Shown here in pieces: positions 8,907-17,441 of a DNA stretch of 64,000 nt (position 1 is its first letter; each line of letters starts with the position of its first letter). The notes beneath the pieces were generated by a model. It saw nothing but the letters and a program-made list of their open reading frames with translations. It was not told the DNA's origin and did not search any database. A program made the translations under genes and the position numbers. The stretch lies in assembly GCA_045592625.1 (NCBI GenBank), contig JAZNVC010000019.1, positions 6,142 to 70,141 of the forward strand, in the 5' to 3' direction. The stretch comes from SIG607 sp045592625 (lineage in GTDB: Bacteria; Bacillota; Clostridia; Oscillospirales; Acutalibacteraceae).

Positions 8907-10145
8907 ATGGAATATGGATTAATAGCAGAAAAACTGTCCCACAGTTTTTCAAAGGAAATTCACAATAAATTGGCAGATTATGCCTATGAACTTAAGGAAC
9001 TCCAAAGAGACAAACTTGAGGAATTTATATTAAAAAAAGAATTTAAAGCCATAAACGTAACCATTCCGTATAAAGAAGCGGTTATGCCTTATCTAGATGA
9101 AATTGACGATAAAGCCGCCCTTATAGGCTGTGTAAATACCGTTGTTAACAAAAACGGAAAACTATACGGATATAATACCGATTTCTTTGGTATGAAACGT
9201 ATGCTACTTAAAAATGATATTTCTTTTAAAGATAAAAAGGTGCTTATTTTAGGCAGCGGCGGTACTGCTAAAACGGCATATGCTGTTTCGAAAGATATGG
9301 GTAGTTCTGAGATTTATTTAGTATCACGAAATAAATCTGAAAATACAATTACTTACGACCAAGCAAAAGAACTGCATTTTGATGCCCATATTTTAATAAA
9401 TACTACTCCTGTCGGTATGTATCCCAATATAAATGTATCGCCAATAGATTTAAGCGTATTTAAAAACCTTAAAGCAGTTGTTGACGTAGTATATAATCCT
9501 CTAAAAACAAAGCTTTTGGTAGATGCAGAGCATCGCGGAATAAAGGCGGTGGGAGGACTTTATATGCTTGTTGCTCAGGCGAAAGCTGCTTCGGAGTTTT
9601 TTCTTGATAAAAGAATCGATGACGCTGACTTGGATAGAGTGTATAAAGACATACTTGCATCAAAGCAAAACGTTGTCTTTGTAGGTATGCCATCAAGCGG
9701 GAAAACAACCGTGGGAAAGCTGGTAGCAGATAAATTATCTAGAAAGTTTTTTGATACCGACCTTTTAATTAAGGAAAAAACGGGAATGAGTCCTGCTGAA
9801 ATTATAAATGGGCAGGGCGAAAAGACTTTTAGGATTATAGAAAGTGAAGTAATAAGCGAGGTTTCAAAATTTTCGGGCATTGTGATTGCTACTGGCGGCG
9901 GAGCAATTTTAAATGATGAAAATATTTATAACTTAAAGAAGAATGGTATTATATGGTTTATTGACCGTCCGCTTTCTAAGCTTCAAACAGGATTAGACAG
10001 ACCACTTTCAAGCAGTAAAGAAGAACTTGAAAAACGATATAACGAACGGTATCCCAAATATAACGCCTGTGCGGATTTTATTTTAAAGGATATGGGAAAT
10101 CCCGAAAAAACAGCGGAGCAAACAGTAAAGGATTTGTATTTATGA
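8907..10145 (+). CDS. aroE-aroK: Fused shikimate dehydrogenase - shikimate kinase
   Basis: 412 residues with two enzymes in one chain. Residues 1 to about 250 are AroE: SHSFSKEIHN, NVTIPYKEAV with the catalytic lysine, GYNTDFFG, and the nucleotide loop LGSGGTAKTA. Residues about 255-412 are AroK: Walker A GMPSSGKTTVGK near 259-270, the shikimate-binding ATGGGAI and the RPLSS lid region. Steps four and five of the pathway are thus on one polypeptide. The fusion point falls near base 9665 with no stop or frame break. It overlaps aroQ by four bases (ATGA). Confidence 0.94.
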   Translation: MEYGLIAEKLSHSFSKEIHNKLADYAYELKELQRDKLEEFILKKEFKAINVTIPYKEAVMPYLDEIDDKAALIGCVNTVVNKNGKLYGYNTDFFGMKRMLLKNDISFKDKKVLILGSGGTAKTAYAVSKDMGSSEIYLVSRNKSENTITYDQAKELHFDAHILINTTPVGMYPNINVSPIDLSVFKNLKAVVDVVYNPLKTKLLVDAEHRGIKAVGGLYMLVAQAKAASEFFLDKRIDDADLDRVYKDILASKQNVVFVGMPSSGKTTVGKLVADKLSRKFFDTDLLIKEKTGMSPAEIINGQGEKTFRIIESEVISEVSKFSGIVIATGGGAILNDENIYNLKKNGIIWFIDRPLSKLQTGLDRPLSSSKEELEKRYNERYPKYNACADFILKDMGNPEKTAEQTVKDLYL

Positions 10146-10576
10146 AATTACTTATAATAAACGGACCAAACATAAATATGCTCGGTATCCGCGAACCCGA
10201 TATTTATGGAAGCGAAACCTATAATACTCTGATAAAAACAGTAAATGAACACGCTGAAAAAATCGGTGTTAACATAGAGTGTTATCAGTCCAATCATGAA
10301 GGGGATATTGTTGATAAAATTCAGCAAGCCTATAATAATACCGATGGAATAGTTATAAACCCTGCGGCGTATACTCATACCAGCGTTGCTATTCTTGATG
10401 CATTAAAGGCTGTTAATATTCCTACTGTAGAGGTGCATATTTCCGACCTGTCCGAAAGAGAGAATTTCAGGCAGATTAGTTTTATAAGAGATTATTGCGT
10501 GAAAACCATAACCGGTCAGGGAATAAACGGATATTGTATGGCTATGGATGTGCTGACGGAGTATTTAAAAAAATGA
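10142..10576 (+). CDS. aroQ: Type II 3-dehydroquinate dehydratase
   Basis: 144 residues, standard size. NGPNINMLGIREPDIYG, SNHEGDIVDKI, NPAAYTHTSVAI and VEVHISD are the conserved active-site blocks, including the catalytic Tyr, Arg and His. It dehydrates 3-dehydroquinate to 3-dehydroshikimate. Overlaps both neighbours by four bases through ATGA junctions. Confidence 0.96.
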   Translation: MKLLIINGPNINMLGIREPDIYGSETYNTLIKTVNEHAEKIGVNIECYQSNHEGDIVDKIQQAYNNTDGIVINPAAYTHTSVAILDALKAVNIPTVEVHISDLSERENFRQISFIRDYCVKTITGQGINGYCMAMDVLTEYLKK

Positions 10577-11769
10577 AGATTACTATAGAAAAAAGTGTGG
10601 CACAAGGCGAGATGACAGCACCTCCTTCTAAAAGTATGGCACATAGAAATCTTTTGTGTGCTTCGCTGGGGCAAAACAGTACAGTTTACAATGTAGAATA
10701 TTCTGAAGATATACTGGCCACTCTTGATTGCATAAAAGCTATGGGTGCAAAGGTGGATATAAGCGGTTCGACAGTATGTGTTGGCGGATTATGTCCCCAA
10801 AATGCACAGTCGGCTATTCTTGATTGCAGAGAAAGCGGAAGTACTTTAAGATTTATCCTCCCTCTTTGCCTTATAAGCGGTAATGAATTTACCTTAAAGG
10901 GAAGCGGTAGGCTTATGCAACGCCCTATGACTGTATATAACAATTTATGTCGTGAACACGGAATAGATTTTATACAAACCGAAGACTTCATAAAAGTTAA
11001 AGGGAAACTTAAAGGCGGTACCTTTAATGTTGACGGTAGTATTAGCAGCCAGTTTATTTCGGGGCTATTGTTCGCACTTCCTCTTTTGAGCCAAGACAGT
11101 GTTATAAATATAATAGGTGAAATTCAAAGTCTTTCCTATTTGTTGCTAACCTTTAAGAGTCTTACTGATTTTGGTATAGAAATAGATTACAGCGATATAA
11201 GACATATTAAAATTAAAGGCAATCAGCGATATGCAAATAAAGAGGTTGCTGTGGAAGGAGATTATTCTAACGCTGCTTTTTTTGATGCGTTTAACTATCT
11301 AGATGGTGATGTTAATATAAAAGGCTTGGATAAAGATAGTCTTCAAGGGGACAGGGTATACAAAGAATTTTTTGAAAAACTCAAAAAAGAAAATGCCAGT
11401 ATATCGATTGCCGATTGTCCCGATTTAGCACCAATTCTTTTTGTTTTATCGGCAGTAGGGAAGGGCGGTTATTTTACCGATACCGCACGTCTTAAAATTA
11501 AAGAAAGTGACAGAGCCAACGCAATGAAAGAAGAGCTTTCTAAATTTGGCGTAAAAATGGACATAAAAGAAAATTCGGTTAGAGTATATGGGTCAGAAAT
11601 CAAAACTCCCACTGAAGAAGTTTTTGGACATAACGACCACAGAATAGTTATGGCTATGTCTGTTCTGGCAACAAAAACAGGTGCTACTATAAACGGTGCA
11701 GAGGCTGTCAGAAAGAGTCTGCCTGACTTTTTTGAGCGTCTTTCTCGTTTGGGAATAAAAATATTTTAA
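10573..11769 (+). CDS. aroA: 3-phosphoshikimate 1-carboxyvinyltransferase (EPSP synthase)
   Basis: 398 residues starting MKITIEK; the frame is open from 10495, but the ATG at 10573 overlapping the aroQ stop is the natural start. APPSKSMAHR (phosphate and shikimate binding), CRESGSTLRFILPL and the C-terminal KIKESDRANAM are family signatures. It joins PEP to shikimate-3-phosphate. The loop GSGRLMQRPM replaces the usual GxxxLxxRPM and looks functional. Confidence 0.95.
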   Translation: MKITIEKSVAQGEMTAPPSKSMAHRNLLCASLGQNSTVYNVEYSEDILATLDCIKAMGAKVDISGSTVCVGGLCPQNAQSAILDCRESGSTLRFILPLCLISGNEFTLKGSGRLMQRPMTVYNNLCREHGIDFIQTEDFIKVKGKLKGGTFNVDGSISSQFISGLLFALPLLSQDSVINIIGEIQSLSYLLLTFKSLTDFGIEIDYSDIRHIKIKGNQRYANKEVAVEGDYSNAAFFDAFNYLDGDVNIKGLDKDSLQGDRVYKEFFEKLKKENASISIADCPDLAPILFVLSAVGKGGYFTDTARLKIKESDRANAMKEELSKFGVKMDIKENSVRVYGSEIKTPTEEVFGHNDHRIVMAMSVLATKTGATINGAEAVRKSLPDFFERLSRLGIKIF

Positions 11770-11785
11770 AAAAAGGTAATGAAAA

Positions 11786-12814
11786 ATGTCAATGAATTTT
11801 AAAAGAAAACTTCCTATTCCGATGGAAATTAAAGAACAATTTCCTTTAAGTGATAAGGAGAAAAAAATAAAAGAACAAAGAGATGCCGAGATTAAGGACA
11901 TATTTACGGGCAATAGTGACAAGTTTTTACTTGTTATAGGACCTTGTTCTGCCGATTATCCTGATAGTGTTTTAGAATATATTGAGCGTCTTAGAAAAAT
12001 TCAGGATGAGGTTAAAGACAAAGTATTTATTATACCTAGAATTTATACCAACAAGCCAAGAACGACAGGAGCAGGATATAAGGGAATGCTTCATCAGCCC
12101 GATCCTGACAAAAATCCCGATATGCTAAACGGTATTATAGCAATAAGAGATTTGCATTTAAGAGCACTTAAGGAGTATGGTTTTAGCTGTGCTGATGAAA
12201 TGCTTTATCCTGCAAATTATCGCTATCTTTCCGATCTTATTTCTTATGTGGCTGTTGGTGCACGTTCGGTTGAAAATCAGGAGCATAGACTTGTTTCCAG
12301 CGGTATAGAAGTTCCTGTTGGTATGAAAAATCCGACGGGCGGTGATTTAACCGTAATGATGAATGCTATTTCTGCCGCTCAGCAAAAGCATGTCTTCCTT
12401 TACAGAGGCTGGGAGGTAGAAAGCGAAGGAAATCCTCTTGCCCATGCTATTTTAAGAGGTTATACAGGACAAAACGGAAGCAGCGTTTCAAATTATCATT
12501 ATGAAACCCTTTCAGAACTTTGCGAATTATATCAAAAATCCGGACTACTTAATCCGTCGGTTATTATTGATACAAACCATGCTAATTCGGGTAAAAAGTA
12601 TGCAGAACAGCCCCGAATCGCAAAGGATGTGCTATATAGCTGTACCCATAACAATGATATTCATAAACTTGTTAAGGGTCTTATGGTGGAAAGTTATCTT
12701 GAGGACGGAAGCCAGAAAATCGGTGATCATATTTACGGAAAGTCCATTACCGATCCTTGTATCGGCTGGAAGAAAACCGAAAAGCTTATTTATAACATTG
12801 CTGATACCATATAA
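11786..12814 (+). CDS. Class I 3-deoxy-7-phosphoheptulonate synthase (DAHP synthase)
   Basis: 342 residues of the AroF/AroG/AroH type. Seen: GPCSADYPDS, RIYTNKPRTTGAGYKG, GARSVENQEHR and the terminal IDTNHANSGK and DPCIGW blocks with metal ligands. It makes DAHP from PEP and erythrose-4-phosphate, the entry step of the pathway, yet it is the last gene of the operon. No separate chorismate mutase or ACT regulatory domain is attached. A strong terminator follows. Confidence 0.94.
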   Translation: MSMNFKRKLPIPMEIKEQFPLSDKEKKIKEQRDAEIKDIFTGNSDKFLLVIGPCSADYPDSVLEYIERLRKIQDEVKDKVFIIPRIYTNKPRTTGAGYKGMLHQPDPDKNPDMLNGIIAIRDLHLRALKEYGFSCADEMLYPANYRYLSDLISYVAVGARSVENQEHRLVSSGIEVPVGMKNPTGGDLTVMMNAISAAQQKHVFLYRGWEVESEGNPLAHAILRGYTGQNGSSVSNYHYETLSELCELYQKSGLLNPSVIIDTNHANSGKKYAEQPRIAKDVLYSCTHNNDIHKLVKGLMVESYLEDGSQKIGDHIYGKSITDPCIGWKKTEKLIYNIADTI

Positions 12815-12821
12815 TAAAAAT

Positions 12822-12860
12822 AGGCTGTCTCACTTATTTGAGACAGCCTTTTATTTATTT
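12822..12860. terminator. Strong bidirectional terminator between the aro operon and the CorC-like gene
   Basis: 11-bp perfect stem AGGCTGTCTCA / TGAGACAGCCT with a six-base loop, followed by a TTTA microsatellite running to the CorC stop codon. The A-rich left flank lets it also serve the opposite strand. Confidence 0.85.
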
Positions 12861-12870
12861 ATTTATTTAT

Positions 12871-14193
12871 TTATGCTTCTATTTCTTCTTTGATTCTGTT
12901 TTCTGTATTAACCGATATTTCGTGTGTCATAAGGTCGTCAGCTTTTGTAACCTTAATTATTATTCCCTCGATTTCGAAGGTATCGCCTTCTTCGGGGATG
13001 CCTTCCTTAAGCTGAGTGAGCCAACCGTTAACGGTTGCAGATTCGATATCTTCAGGAATATCAATATCAAAATATTCAAAGAATGAATCAAGAGAAGTTA
13101 TACTGAGTACGTTGTAATTATGCTCGTCTATTTGAGTGATTTCGTCGATAGCTTCGTCGCCTTCGTCCCAAATTTCACCAACGATTTCCTCTAAGATATC
13201 CTCCATAGTAACTATACCGGAAGCCTCTCCATATTCGTTAACAACGATTACGATGTGGTTATGGTCGGTCTGCATATCTTTAAACAGAGTGTCAAGATGT
13301 ATGCTTTCCGGAACAAAAACAGGGGGATGGATAGCATCAGTCAGGCTAAAGCCTTTGTCTTTTCTGTGTAATAGATATTCTTTGGTATATAAAATACCTT
13401 CAATGGTATCAAGCTCAGAACTAAAAACAGGTATACGGGAGTATCCGTCGTTTTCTATAATCTCTAATATTTCTTTATCGGTAGAGTCTATAGTAACAAA
13501 AGAAACTGATTTTTTAGGGGTCATTACATCCTCAGCGGTCATTCTATCAAGTTTGAAAACGTTCTTGATATATTCGATGTCATCCTGTTTTAATGAACCC
13601 TCGTCGGCACCTGCATCAAGCATAAGTACAATATCTTCTTCAGATACGGTTTCATCTTTTTCGTGGGGGTCAATACCGAAAATGCGAATGGTTCCGTTTG
13701 TTGTAATTGTTAACAGCCAAACGATAGGACGCAAAACGGCGGCCAAGAAAGAGATAATACCGCAGAATCCCTGTGAAATCTTTTCTTTATGATGCATAGC
13801 AATTCTTTTGGGAACAAGTTCGCCGAGCACCAATGTGAAAAATGAAAGAATAATTGTGATAACTACAACCGCTATATTCTCAACAAGTTCTTGGTGGGAA
13901 GCCAGAGTCTCGAATTTTTTTATAATATAGGCTGTAAGCTTATCGGAAAAGTTGTCGGCAGCAAAAGCGGAACCTAAGAAACCTGCGAGAGTGATGCCTA
14001 TTTGTATGGTAGAAAGAAAACGTGTGGGATTTTCTATCATTTTAAGCATTTTCGCGGCTTTTTTATCACCGTCTTCTGCTTGTGCCTTGATTTTTTTCTC
14101 GTTAAGAGAAATTACCGCAATTTCGGTGGCGGCAAAAAAAGCGTTAATTAAAATAAGAACCAACTGTAACAGTAGTTGTTTAAAAATAGTCAT
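12871..14193 (-). CDS. CNNM/CorC-HlyC family transporter-like protein (DUF21, CBS pair, CorC_HlyC domain)
   Basis: 440 residues. Residues 1-190 form the DUF21 membrane domain with four hydrophobic segments; two CBS domains follow (about 205-330), then the C-terminal CorC_HlyC domain (about 345-430) containing VNGWLTQLKEGIP. CNNM/CorC proteins are implicated in magnesium export or homeostasis; the older haemolysin label is historical. GGAGG lies 11 bases before the ATG. A strong promoter sits about 190 bases upstream, leaving a long leader that can fold, so expression may be controlled by a metal or other RNA signal. Confidence 0.9.
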   Translation of the reverse strand: MTIFKQLLLQLVLILINAFFAATEIAVISLNEKKIKAQAEDGDKKAAKMLKMIENPTRFLSTIQIGITLAGFLGSAFAADNFSDKLTAYIIKKFETLASHQELVENIAVVVITIILSFFTLVLGELVPKRIAMHHKEKISQGFCGIISFLAAVLRPIVWLLTITTNGTIRIFGIDPHEKDETVSEEDIVLMLDAGADEGSLKQDDIEYIKNVFKLDRMTAEDVMTPKKSVSFVTIDSTDKEILEIIENDGYSRIPVFSSELDTIEGILYTKEYLLHRKDKGFSLTDAIHPPVFVPESIHLDTLFKDMQTDHNHIVIVVNEYGEASGIVTMEDILEEIVGEIWDEGDEAIDEITQIDEHNYNVLSITSLDSFFEYFDIDIPEDIESATVNGWLTQLKEGIPEEGDTFEIEGIIIKVTKADDLMTHEISVNTENRIKEEIEA

Positions 14194-14383
14194 TGACTAA
14201 GAGTCCTCCATTGTTTTGAATGTAGTCTTTTTTTGTTTAGCAAAATCTAATTGCGGTTATAGGCAACAAAGGAAACCTTATAGCCTAAATGGTTACATTC
14301 TGTTTGAAGTTCAATTAACTCAAAGCCAAAGCAACTACTTCGGGGTAGCGGATCCACAAAACCAACTCCATTTCAATACTAGT
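14194..14383 (-). promoter_or_regulatory. Long structured 5' leader of the CorC-like gene, possible riboswitch or small RNA
   Basis: About 190 bases lie between the predicted transcription start (near 14383) and the CorC start codon on the minus strand, with no reading frame of note. Inverted repeats are visible: TTAGGC...GCCTA with inner AAGG...CCTT (14258-14289), TTTGA...TCAAA (about 14304-14326) and CTAC...GTAG (14335-14348). I could not match it to the M-box, yybP-ykoY or 6S RNA consensus from memory. The position before a CNNM-type gene makes a metal-responsive element attractive, but this is inference. Confidence 0.45.
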
Positions 14384-14389
14384 GGGAGT

Positions 14390-14418
14390 ATTATACTATA
14401 TTTTTAAAAAATAGTCAA
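14390..14418 (-). promoter_or_regulatory. Strong sigma-A promoter reading toward the CorC-like gene
   Basis: On the minus strand TTGACT (14413-14418) and TATAAT (14390-14395) are spaced by exactly 17 bases, close to consensus. Confidence 0.85.
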
Positions 14419-14533
14419 GAAAATGTAATATTAAAGGCATATTTGAATGAAAAATTGCTTATTTATGTTTACAATGTCAATAATATAATGTATCATAATA
14501 AAGGTGATCTAATCATAAATGGGAGAGGTATAT

Positions 14534-14734
14534 ATGGCTGTTAAACTTAATCCTGATAAAGAAGTTGTTAAAAAAATTAAAGAAGGACTAAAAACAAAGG
14601 GTGGATACTGTCCGTGCAAAATACCGAAAACAGAAGAATATAAGTGTATATGTAAAGAATTCAGGGAACAAATAGCAGACCCTGATTTTGAAGGTTTTTG
14701 TCATTGTATGCTCTATTATAAATCAAAGGATTGA
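14534..14734 (+). CDS. Ferredoxin:thioredoxin reductase catalytic-subunit-like Fe-S protein
   Basis: 66 residues. The pattern CPC - CxC - CHCxLY matches the catalytic beta subunit of ferredoxin:thioredoxin reductase, whose 4Fe-4S cluster and nearby disulfide pass electrons from ferredoxin to thioredoxin. The second ATG at 14534 is chosen because GGGAGAGG lies five bases upstream. The protein is shorter than plant FTR (about 110 residues), as is usual for stand-alone versions in anaerobes, and no variable subunit is nearby. Its electron acceptor is unknown. Confidence 0.8.
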   Translation: MAVKLNPDKEVVKKIKEGLKTKGGYCPCKIPKTEEYKCICKEFREQIADPDFEGFCHCMLYYKSKD

Positions 14735-14745
14735 ATATGCTCAAA

Positions 14746-14773
14746 AAAACCACCCAACAGGGTGGTTTTAATT
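14746..14773. terminator. Bidirectional terminator between the FTR-like gene and lactate permease
   Basis: Stem AAAACCACCC / GGGTGGTTTT with loop AACA; T-rich on the right and A-rich on the left, so it ends transcripts from both converging genes. Confidence 0.85.
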
Positions 14774-14781
14774 AATGACTG

Positions 14782-16407
14782 TTACTCTACAGGTGTGATA
14801 CCTAAAGCCGTAACAATATAAAAAATAACTACCGTTACCAAACAATATATTATCATTGGAATGATGTTTGTTTTTATAAGTTTTGCCTCTTTCCCTGAAG
14901 TTCCTATGGTAGCACTTGCGGCTACGGCATTGTTGATACATACCATATTACCTACAGCACTTCCCACACATTGCATAGCTATAACGAAAACTGTTGGAAG
15001 TTTAAGGGCGGTAGCAGCGTTATATTGAAGATTTGAGAATAAAGTCATAGAAACGGTTGCAGACCCTGAAACAAACGATCCCAGTACACCTATAAACGGT
15101 GCGATTAATATATATAATTTTTCCCCGACCTTAGAAAGTGCGGTTGCCATAGTATCAAGCATACTTATTTCCCATATATTTTTGAATTTCAAAATTTCAA
15201 CTAAGGCTAATCCAAAAAGTAAAGCCATTGCTGCACCTGAGACCTGTTTAATGGTGTTAAACCAAGATTCTTTGATTTGTTTAAGATTCATTTTATGAAT
15301 AATATTAGTAATAATAGCAACCAATATAAAGAAGGTCCCGGGAAGATATGCCCATTTAAAAGACCAGTTAAGATTATTAAATCCTAAAATATTATTTACA
15401 TTAATAACAAAGGGACCGCTTGTTAAAAATGATTTAACGTGAAGCTGAGGGATTCTTGTAACTACAAGAATTACAGCAACCAAAATATAAGGAATCCAAG
15501 CTTTAATAAGGGGCATTCGGGAAGATTTTGTTGGTGCTACTTTGGTAGTAGCCAACCAACTGCTGTCCCACTGGGCAGGGTTGCCGAAATCCCATACTTT
15601 TTTGGGGGTTAGGAAGTTATTTTTAGCAGCGATTACTGTAACCAATATTGAAAATAAAGATGCAAGTAGGGATGCAAATTCGTAACCGATAAACATTGAA
15701 ACCAGTAAAAGAGGTACGGCAAAACTCAGTCCTGTGAATAAAGCAAATGGTGCTGCCTCAATAGCAGGTTTAAAGGATTTTTCCTTGCTGTAAAATTTGG
15801 TGGTCATAAGCAAAACAATTAACGGAAGGAAAATTGCCATTATAGCGTGGGGAAGGGCGGTCCAAAAAGCAAAATCGGCGGTAAATGCGGCATCCCCTGA
15901 TTTGCCGAGCAGGGCCAACCCTGTTGTTACAGGTGTGCCTACAGCACCAAAAGAGACTGCCGTGGAATCAAAAATTAAAGCAATCATAGCAGCAGCCATT
16001 GGTGGAAATCCTAAACTTACCATAAGAGGTCCCGCAAGAGCGGCAGGTGTACCGAATCCTGCGGCAGATTCAATAAAAGAGCAGAAGGAAAAACCAATTA
16101 TACAGGCCTGAACTCGTTTGTCCGGGCTTATATTTAAAAAGCCTTGATTTATAGCAGATGTAGAGCCTGATGCCTTAAGCGTGTTCATGAGAAGAATAGC
16201 ACCCAATATGATAACAAGCACATCTAATGAGCTAATCATACCGAAAATTGAACTTGCGAGTAATGCTTTAATTTTAATATCCCAAAAGAAAAAAGCAAAA
16301 ATCCCTGCCATTATCCAAGAGACCAGTAAACTGTATTTTGCGGGCCAGTTAAAACCCATCATAAGTACAAGTGTTGTAAGTATGGGCAAAAACGCCAATA
16401 TTGCCAT
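14782..16407 (-). CDS. lctP: L-lactate permease (LctP family)
   Basis: 541 residues with 12 or more membrane helices. Family blocks include SFIESAAGFGTPAALAGPL and FDSTAVSFGAVGTPVTTGL. The frame is open to 16488, but the ATG at 16407 is favoured: it gives an N-terminus starting directly with a membrane helix and has GGAGG ten bases upstream. LctP takes up L-lactate, D-lactate or glycolate with protons. No lactate dehydrogenase or regulator lies next to it in the window. Confidence 0.92.
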   Translation of the reverse strand: MAILAFLPILTTLVLMMGFNWPAKYSLLVSWIMAGIFAFFFWDIKIKALLASSIFGMISSLDVLVIILGAILLMNTLKASGSTSAINQGFLNISPDKRVQACIIGFSFCSFIESAAGFGTPAALAGPLMVSLGFPPMAAAMIALIFDSTAVSFGAVGTPVTTGLALLGKSGDAAFTADFAFWTALPHAIMAIFLPLIVLLMTTKFYSKEKSFKPAIEAAPFALFTGLSFAVPLLLVSMFIGYEFASLLASLFSILVTVIAAKNNFLTPKKVWDFGNPAQWDSSWLATTKVAPTKSSRMPLIKAWIPYILVAVILVVTRIPQLHVKSFLTSGPFVINVNNILGFNNLNWSFKWAYLPGTFFILVAIITNIIHKMNLKQIKESWFNTIKQVSGAAMALLFGLALVEILKFKNIWEISMLDTMATALSKVGEKLYILIAPFIGVLGSFVSGSATVSMTLFSNLQYNAATALKLPTVFVIAMQCVGSAVGNMVCINNAVAASATIGTSGKEAKLIKTNIIPMIIYCLVTVVIFYIVTALGITPVE

Positions 16408-16619
16408 ATTTTTTGTTCCTCCGTAAAAAACGTTAGTAAAATCGTTAATTTTTCTTATTAATATATTATAACCGTATTTAAAAACCAATAACAGAAAAAG
16501 TAAAAATCAGTGACTATAAAAAAAATTGAGTATGATGTGTTAAATAACAGCTTATTGCAATATTCAACCTGCTTTTTAAAAGTATGACATAAAAGATTTG
16601 TAAAAATACATAAAAGGAC

Positions 16620-16649
16620 TTGACAGTGGGACTGGTTTTATAGTATAAT
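16620..16649 (+). promoter_or_regulatory. Sigma-A promoter of rpsU
   Basis: TTGACA (16620-16625) and TATAAT (16644-16649), both perfect consensus, spaced by 18 bases; the ATG of rpsU is about 45 bases after the likely start. Confidence 0.85.
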
Positions 16650-16699
16650 GCTGTCTGTAAATATATTACCCCTGCTATCAGGCGGAGGGAGGGAATTAT

Positions 16700-16876
16700 A
16701 TGAGTCAGGTTCGTATCAAAGAAAATGAATCACTTGATAATGCTTTAAGACGTTTTAAGCGCCAGACTGCTAAGGATGGCGTTATACAGGAAGTACGTAA
16801 GAGAGAACATTATGAAAAACCTTCTGTAAAACGTAAGAAAAAGTCGGAAGCTGCACGTAAGCGTAAGTTCCGCTAA
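16700..16876 (+). CDS. rpsU: 30S ribosomal protein S21
   Basis: 58 residues, basic, starting MSQVRIKENESLDNALRRFK and ending with a lysine/arginine-rich tail, the normal S21 pattern and length. It has its own consensus promoter and terminator and a strong GGAGGGAGGG ribosome site. S21 helps the 30S subunit bind mRNA during initiation. Confidence 0.96.
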   Translation: MSQVRIKENESLDNALRRFKRQTAKDGVIQEVRKREHYEKPSVKRKKKSEAARKRKFR

Positions 16877-16895
16877 TAAGTGATACTTAAAAATG

Positions 16896-16928
16896 AAAGC
16901 AGCCCACTACGGCTGCTTTTGATTTTTT
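16896..16928 (+). terminator. Terminator after rpsU
   Basis: Stem AAAGCAGCC / GGCTGCTTT, six-base loop, then a T-rich tract. Confidence 0.88.
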
Positions 16929-16940
16929 TGAGGTGAAAAA

Positions 16941-17441
16941 ATGTTTAAACCTAATATCAAGCTTCATCGCGTTACCGATATTTCGGTAGAGCTTTGCAAA
17001 AATAATAATATTAAGGCGATTGTTCTTGATGTAGATAATACGTTATCTACCCATCACGGAATGACCTTGGTTGACGGTCTTACCGAGTGGATAAAAACTA
17101 TGCAGGAAAACGGCATAAAGCTTATAGTTCTTTCTAATTCAAAAGAAAGAAGAGTAAAACCTTTTGCACAAAAAATCGGGCTTAGTTATGTTTCGCTGGG
17201 CTGTAAACCATTACCCTTTTCTTATTTTAAGGTTAAAAAATTCCTTTCGCTTAAAAGAAAAGAAATTGTGGCAGTAGGCGACCAAATTTTTACAGATGTA
17301 CTGGGTGCTAAACTTTTCGGTATAAAAGTCATTCTTACCGATTTAATACTTGCAGAAGATAAACCCAGCTTTATTGTAAGAAGAAAACTCGAAAGATTTT
17401 TACTTAAAAAAATGAAGGTGGAAAATGGATATGGCTGCTAA
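16941..17441 (+). CDS. YqeG family HAD phosphatase
   Basis: 166 residues. HAD motif I is VLDVDNTLS (aspartates in DxDxT order), motif II the LSNS segment, motif III KPLPF and motif IV GDQIFTDVLGA. These fit the TIGR01668/YqeG family, placed among phosphatidylglycerophosphatase-like HAD enzymes. It follows rpsU closely behind a terminator and overlaps the next gene by 17 bases. Confidence 0.9.
   Translation: MFKPNIKLHRVTDISVELCKNNNIKAIVLDVDNTLSTHHGMTLVDGLTEWIKTMQENGIKLIVLSNSKERRVKPFAQKIGLSYVSLGCKPLPFSYFKVKKFLSLKRKEIVAVGDQIFTDVLGAKLFGIKVILTDLILAEDKPSFIVRRKLERFLLKKMKVENGYGC

Noticed and set aside
13136..13792. Plus-strand 218-codon frame within the CorC-like gene
   Set aside because: Antisense shadow of a well-supported gene; Ser-rich composition and no ribosome site.
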